A stretch of 64,000 bases of DNA from Nymphaea colorata. Lineage: Eukaryota; Streptophyta; Magnoliopsida; Nymphaeales; Nymphaeaceae. Every line of letters starts with the position of its first letter. The stretch's first letter is position 1. The notes below the pieces were generated by a model that worked only from the letters and a program-made list of their open reading frames with translations, was not told where the DNA came from and made no database searches. Location: positions 6,560,608-6,624,607 of the forward strand of contig NC_045142.1 in NCBI RefSeq assembly GCF_008831285.2, in the 5' to 3' direction. A program made the translations under genes and the position numbers. This document shows positions 59,665 through 64,000 of the stretch, piece by piece.

Positions 59665-60762
59665 TTACAAATCAGGGATAGGATCTTGGTATTGGGTTGG
59701 ATGTGAAAAGATCTCACGTTCGCCTAAGTTTTGATCACTGAATGGTAAGGGAAGCACCACTATTTGATCTCCATTAATAATATTCTCACTTTTGTAAGGA
59801 AAATAGTTTTCACAAAAACGAACATCCCTACTGGTTAACAAAACATTGTTTTCAAGATCATAAACTTGATGTGCCACTTGTCCATATGGATATCCAAGAA
59901 AGATACATCTTCTTGCACACATATCAAATTTATGCTTTTTGTAAATATTATGGGCATAGCATAGAAATCCAAACACACGTAAGTGTTTGTAATTGGGGGC
60001 TTTTTGGAACAAGATTTCATAAGGGGTTTTATTGTGAAGTGCATCGGTGGGCAACCTATTTAGCAGATAAGCTGCCGTGGTAATGCATTCTCCCCAAAAT
60101 TTTATGGGAAAATTTACTTGGAAAATAAGGGATCGAGCCATGTTTAAAAGATCTCTATGCTTGCATTCAACTACTCCATTTTATTGTGGTGTCGAAACAA
60201 AACTTTGTTGATGATCAATTCCTTTTTCATGAACAAAATTTTGCATATCTTGGGAAAAATATTTTGTCCCATTATCACTCCTAATAAGTTTAATTTTTGT
60301 TTGAAATTGATTTTCTATAAGTGTGACAAAATTTCTAGTCATGCAAAAAACTTCAGATTTGTGTCTTATAAGATAAACCCATGTAGATCGAGAAAAATCA
60401 TCTACTATAATTGAGAAATAATGTGCACCACTTAATGAAGGTGTCTGGCAGCCTCCCCCAACATCACAGGGAATCAATTCAAAAGGTGCATGAGTAGAGA
60501 TGGAACTAGTTGGAAATGGAAGTCTAGTACCTTTAGCAACAAAACAAGTATCACAGTTATCAAATGACATATAAGAATCAATGAGCTTCAAGCGAGATAG
60601 CATAAGAAGTCTGGGATTAGAAGCATGCCCAAGTCTGAAATGCCAACGTATAGGTTTGGTTGTGGTTGTGCTAAAAGCAACTCTTTCTTCATTGAGGGCA
60701 TACAATCCATTTTTCAGTTTACCCATTCCAATCGTAGTCGTCGAGTGACAGTCCTGCAACAA
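59665..60762 (-). pseudogene. copia integrase region
   Basis: Zinc-binding HFRLGHAS then CDTC; catalytic core with CDVGGG (first Asp), IIVDDFSRSTWVYLI, LIRSDNGTKYF (second Asp) and, after a TAA at 60,181-60,183, NGVVECKHRDLLNMARSL (Glu). The TAA replaces the usual Gln of PQQNG, a single CAA-to-TAA change; the frame continues unbroken to 59,665. The C-terminal part contains VFGFLCYAH and CIFLGYP. Confidence 0.92.
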
Positions 60763-61120
60763 TCAAAAGTTCTCATCAAACTTTGCATCACATTTTGAGT
60801 CACTACAAAGCTTAGATATGGAGATGAGATTGAAATGAAATGTTGGGACATATAAAACATTTTTGAGAGTAATGGTGAGGGAAATAATCACATCTCCTAC
60901 ATGTGAGGCAGCAGTTTTAGAGCCATTGGGTGGGCTGATTGGTGGATGATCTATGATTATGGGTTGATCAAGGTTAGATAAGACATTGGTGATGTGGTGT
61001 GTTGCCCCAGTGTCAAGAATCCATGATTGGATGGTTGTGGTACAAGAAATGAACGATGGGAGCTTACCTGAAAGATTTATTTTGGGATCATTGATACCTT
61101 GGCTTGAGTTTTCCTTGAAC
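60763..61120 (-). pseudogene. copia protease region
   Basis: SWILDTGATHHITNVLSNL near 61,020-60,970 carries the catalytic Asp-Thr-Gly. It is followed by NVLYVPTFHFNLISISKLC. A TGA follows FDENF at about 60,769-60,771, and a frameshift near 61,115 separates it from gag. Confidence 0.82.
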
Positions 61121-62070
61121 TCAAGAAATTTTTAAAATATCTGAGTTTGGGACTGTTCGATAGTAGGGGACCTCGAGGCGTTCACCTTTGGCCTTGGCAT
61201 TGGAAGAACCCGACTTGTTAGGAAAACCAACGAGGAAATAACACTTTGCCTTGATGTGGCCGAGTTTCCTGCAATGCTCGCATTTTAGTTGAAGTCTTCC
61301 CTTCTCCTTGATTTGATTATATTTGTCTCCATCATGGGACTGAACAGCAAGAATAGAAGTCCTTTGATCATTTTGAATAATATTAACGTCTCTTTGTTTT
61401 TCTTCTTGGATGAGAAGAGAGTACACCTTGATAACGGTTGGAAGAGGATCCATTAATAAGAGTTGACCCCTAACAACTACATAACTGTCGTTGAGTCCCA
61501 CTAGAAATTGCAATAGGTGGTCTTGTTGGTGGAGATCTGCAATAGTTTTCACGGACCCACAAGAACAGTTAAGAACATCAATATATAATAGTGCTAATTC
61601 GTCCCACAAGCCCTTCATCTTGGGGTAGTAAGCTGCATTGGATGATTGATGTTGCCTGCAATTTATGATTTGTTGTTGTATTTGGTATATGCGAGGTCCA
61701 TTCGTTTGGGTGAATCCGGCCTCAAGCTCCCTCCAAACTTCTGCTGTTGATGTTGCATGGATCACACTAACAGCAAGTCTTTATGGATCGAGTTCAAGAT
61801 CCATGACTGGACAATATTGTTCCATCGCTCCCACGTGAATTTGAGAGTTGCAGGGCTCTGAGGCTTGGAGAGTGAACGATCCACAAAGCCAAGCTTGTTT
61901 TTGGCCCTAAGGGCCATCATCATAGCCTTGCACCACATAGTATAATTTTCTCGAGTCAAAGGATGACATACAAGAGCAGTACCTGTAAATGATGGATATA
62001 ATATGGACTTGAGGTATCAAACTCGTTGGCATAAGAAGCGTGTAATTTCTTTTCTATTTCGTCACTTCCT
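61121..62070 (-). pseudogene. copia gag region
   Basis: HPLTRENYTMWCKAMMMALR, AKNKLGFVDRSL, W-NSIHKDL, then IHATSTAEVWRELEAGF and LHQQDHLLQFLVGLNDSY. Zinc knuckle CEHCRKLGHIKAKC near 61,280-61,240. A likely start ATG (MAEEVTK) near 62,070 is followed at once by a stop. Frame changes also occur near 61,975 and 61,762. Confidence 0.9.
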
Positions 62071-62079
62071 CTGCCATTT

Positions 62080-62484
62080 TCTCCCTTGATTTAAATGGTC
62101 TGATTGGGGAAATATCGGGGATTCAAAGAACATCATCCTCAACCAAGACGAAGATGGCGATGGACGCGCCGGCTAGCCCCTCGGCCATTGATCAGGGCAA
62201 GTTCAATACAAGGAAGCAAATAAAAGAACCACAGGGTAGAAGATGTGATGAAGAGCGAGCACGAAGAAGAAGAGGGGAAATTGTTACTGTCTGCCATCGA
62301 CTCCAATTTCAGGTGTACCCTTACTTGCTACGCTGGCTACCTTAACACCGTCGCCGTTTCCCAATGGGTCTCTCTGTGTGCCAGTGCCAGCAAGCAGAAG
62401 ATAATGGCATTAATCAGAGGAGAGCAGACTTAACCCTGATGACATCCGGCCTATCATAATAAGGATCGATTGGGGCACACGATT
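62080..62484 (-). other. copia 5' leader
   Basis: Between PBS and gag. Open frames on the plus strand here (62,154-62,433) are antisense to the leader and not genes. Confidence 0.6.
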
Positions 62485-62490
62485 GAAGAT

Positions 62491-62502
62491 GCTTTGATAC
62501 CA
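62491..62502 (-). other. Primer binding site (initiator Met tRNA)
   Basis: TGGTATCAAAGC on the minus strand, one mismatch from the canonical TGGTATCAGAGC, directly adjoining the 5' LTR. Confidence 0.88.
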
Positions 62503-62743
62503 TGATAAACATGTAAAGGTGAAGGACAGAACGAAAGAGAGAAAGAAAATTTCACTTATTTGTATTCATGACAGATCTACATATTTAAAGTTGGCGTTAC
62601 ACAGTTCTGGGTAAGTCTATCAATGAGATAACCGAGATCATGTAGGGATTGGATCAAACTGTTGATAAAGATAAAACAAAACTGTTGTGATACCAAGATT
62701 TTTGCTATGGAAAGCTTATCAGTTGTGATACCAAGATCCAACA
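62503..62743 (-). repeat. 5' LTR of copia element
   Basis: 241 bp. It has an extra partial repeat 'gttgtgataccaagat' before its outer end relative to the 3' LTR. Confidence 0.92.
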
Positions 62744-62748
62744 GACTA

Positions 62749-64000
62749 CTTTATGGATATCCAAAGCAAAATGAGTTGTTGAGATTAACAAACATTTGAT
62801 GGGCATCAAATTCTTTGAAAACAATCAGAGAAGAAACATTTGCACGCTAAAACATGAAGTAAAAAGGGACAAATCGCCCAAACTAGCTTAGGTATATAAG
62901 GAGTACCTTTAATTGTCTAATCTGCTTGATGGCCTTATTAATTTAGTTTGTCAACGAACCAAACCCTTTGTATAGGTCACACTGACCGCTCTAAGTTGAT
63001 CCCCCGACACTGCTTTCTTACAAGGCCTCCATTTGATACCTTCACTTAACTCGCTGCACATGCTGCACGCTTGTGTAGGAAACCCTTCCTCCCTCTTTCT
63101 CTCTCTCTGTCGTGTCATGCTTTGCCTTCATTACAAAGCAGTTCTCTCTTCCTCTATTCTTCTTTTTCAGCGATGACTGAAGGTTCTGTCTCTCTAAGGA
63201 GGTTGTTCTTCAACCGTAAATTGCTGTGGCATCACAATTTTATTCTGTGATTTGTTGAGAACCAGATGTGAGACAACAGAGAAACCTGTCTTGGTTCATC
63301 AATGACTCTTTTTCTTTTCTTCTGGTTTCTAGCAGAGAGAGGCAGGACAGAGGGAGAGGAAGGGCAGGAGAGAGAGATATGTACTCTTGTGCTTCTTTTT
63401 CCCGTTTTATTCTTTTCACTTTCGGGATATTTGGGGTATCAGTATCATCGCCATAATTCACACAGACGGGAGGGAGAGCGAAGAAGGCGGTAAAGGCTTT
63501 TTGATGAGGTGAGTGGCTGAAGCGATGGAAATGGCCAAACGGGTATGAGTCAGGGTCGACAATGCATCCCCAAAATTACGCAAACAGCCTTCCTTTTTCC
63601 ATGCACTTTGTTTGATCTGATCCTTCCCTCTCTGTTCCCAAAGGGGTATAATCGGCGCCGGCAGTGGTCCGTTCAGAACCCACCGCGACCTCAGACTTCT
63701 CCCCAACCACATCCAAACGTACGTCTGTTCAGAGCAGCTCGCAAAGAAACCGGAAACTGAATGCTATCGAGGGCCATCTATTCACTTGCTTTTGATCGAT
63801 CCTAATGGACAGTTGAAAAAAGCGACGAGAAAAGGTGTGTGCTAATAGTAATAGTAGATGACAAAAACACTCATCACTTTCTTTTTCTTATTTTTCTAAT
63901 ATCAGTCAGTCGTTCAGAATGAATCAGAATGACTCCTCATGAGTGATATGGATGATTCTGGACCATTTAATTTGATATATATATATATATATATATATTA
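62749..64000. other. Unique flank without recognised gene
   Basis: CT-rich tract at 63,090-63,160 and AG-rich 63,335-63,385. An ATG at 63,173 opens only 25 codons. Overlapping frames on both strands at 63,240-63,760 are unsupported. An AT tract begins at about 63,976. Confidence 0.4.

Larger units (their letters stand above)
57583..62748 (-). mobile_element. Complete Ty1/copia retrotransposon with target duplication (LTR to LTR 57,588-62,743)
   Basis: LTRs 57,588-57,823 and 62,503-62,743 are flanked by the 5-bp duplication GACTA (57,583-57,587 and 62,744-62,748). On the minus strand the LTR begins TGTTGG and ends TTATCA. The PBS is TGGTATCAAAGC next to the 5' LTR and the PPT TTGAAGGGGAG next to the 3' LTR. 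Domain order is gag, protease, integrase, RT, RNase H, i.e. copia. Size 5.16 kb and short LTRs fit the Ale/Retrofit type, but this is not proven. The LTRs differ at about ten positions plus an indel near the end, and the polyprotein has several stops, so this is an old inactive copy. Confidence 0.95.

Noticed and set aside
62154-62433. Plus-strand frames starting MAMDAPASPSAID and MMKSEHEEEE
   Set aside because: Antisense to the copia 5' leader between PBS and gag; no splice or domain support.
63545-63760. Open frames on both strands near the window end
   Set aside because: No recognisable motif, no homologue in the window, overlapping antisense frames of similar length.

Overview
This is repeat-dominated nuclear DNA from a flowering plant. 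Support for that comes from spliced PIF/Harbinger and Ty1/copia elements, very large solo LTRs with 5-bp target duplications, long AT and GT microsatellites, and fragments of plant gene families (MATE transporter, subtilisin propeptide). The species cannot be fixed from the sequence. There are no operons, CRISPR arrays or rRNA genes, and I recognised no tRNA. The only locus that still reads as an intact host-type gene is a two-exon gene of about 95 codons at 57,169-57,556 (minus strand), with a damaged duplicate at 10,702-11,078.

Layout. A block of several kb occurs three times: copy 1 at 1-9,795, copy 2 within 10,690-24,545, and copy 3 inverted at 44,915-57,560. Copies 2 and 3 are the arms of a giant inverted repeat (about 13-14 kb each) around a spacer of about 20 kb. 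Copy 1 is split by a 5.64-kb PIF/Harbinger element (2,400-8,042) whose empty site survives in copies 2 and 3. A different PIF/Harbinger insertion is shared by copies 2 and 3 (genes at 16,182-19,082 minus and 49,981-52,210 plus). The three transposon gene sets share the same order: Myb/SANT-like protein, DDE transposase, then a small module resembling the RNase H1 N-terminal hybrid-binding (viroplasmin-like) domain that can be spliced in frame onto the transposase. All are broken by stops or frameshifts.

The spacer contains a 2.9-kb foldback built from the last exon of a MATE transporter (24,565-27,475), two solo LTRs with perfect 5-bp target duplications (27,490-29,579 and 32,594-35,648), a palindromic MITE (37,055-37,292), and a 5-kb array (39,800-44,900) of alternately inverted copies of two first-exon-like GC-rich fragments. 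A complete but degenerate Ty1/copia element (57,588-62,743, minus) with LTRs, PBS, PPT and a 5-bp target duplication sits at the outer edge of the right arm. The last 1.2 kb holds nothing recognisable.

How it fits together: inference from nested insertions gives the order block duplication, then the PIF insertion at 16-21 kb, then inverted duplication, then the separate PIF insertion in copy 1 and the copia insertion in copy 3. The most unusual items are the RNase H1-like module tied to PIF transposase, the captured subtilisin-propeptide exon inside the copy-1 PIF element, and two independent gene-fragment foldbacks that would give hairpin RNA if transcribed.
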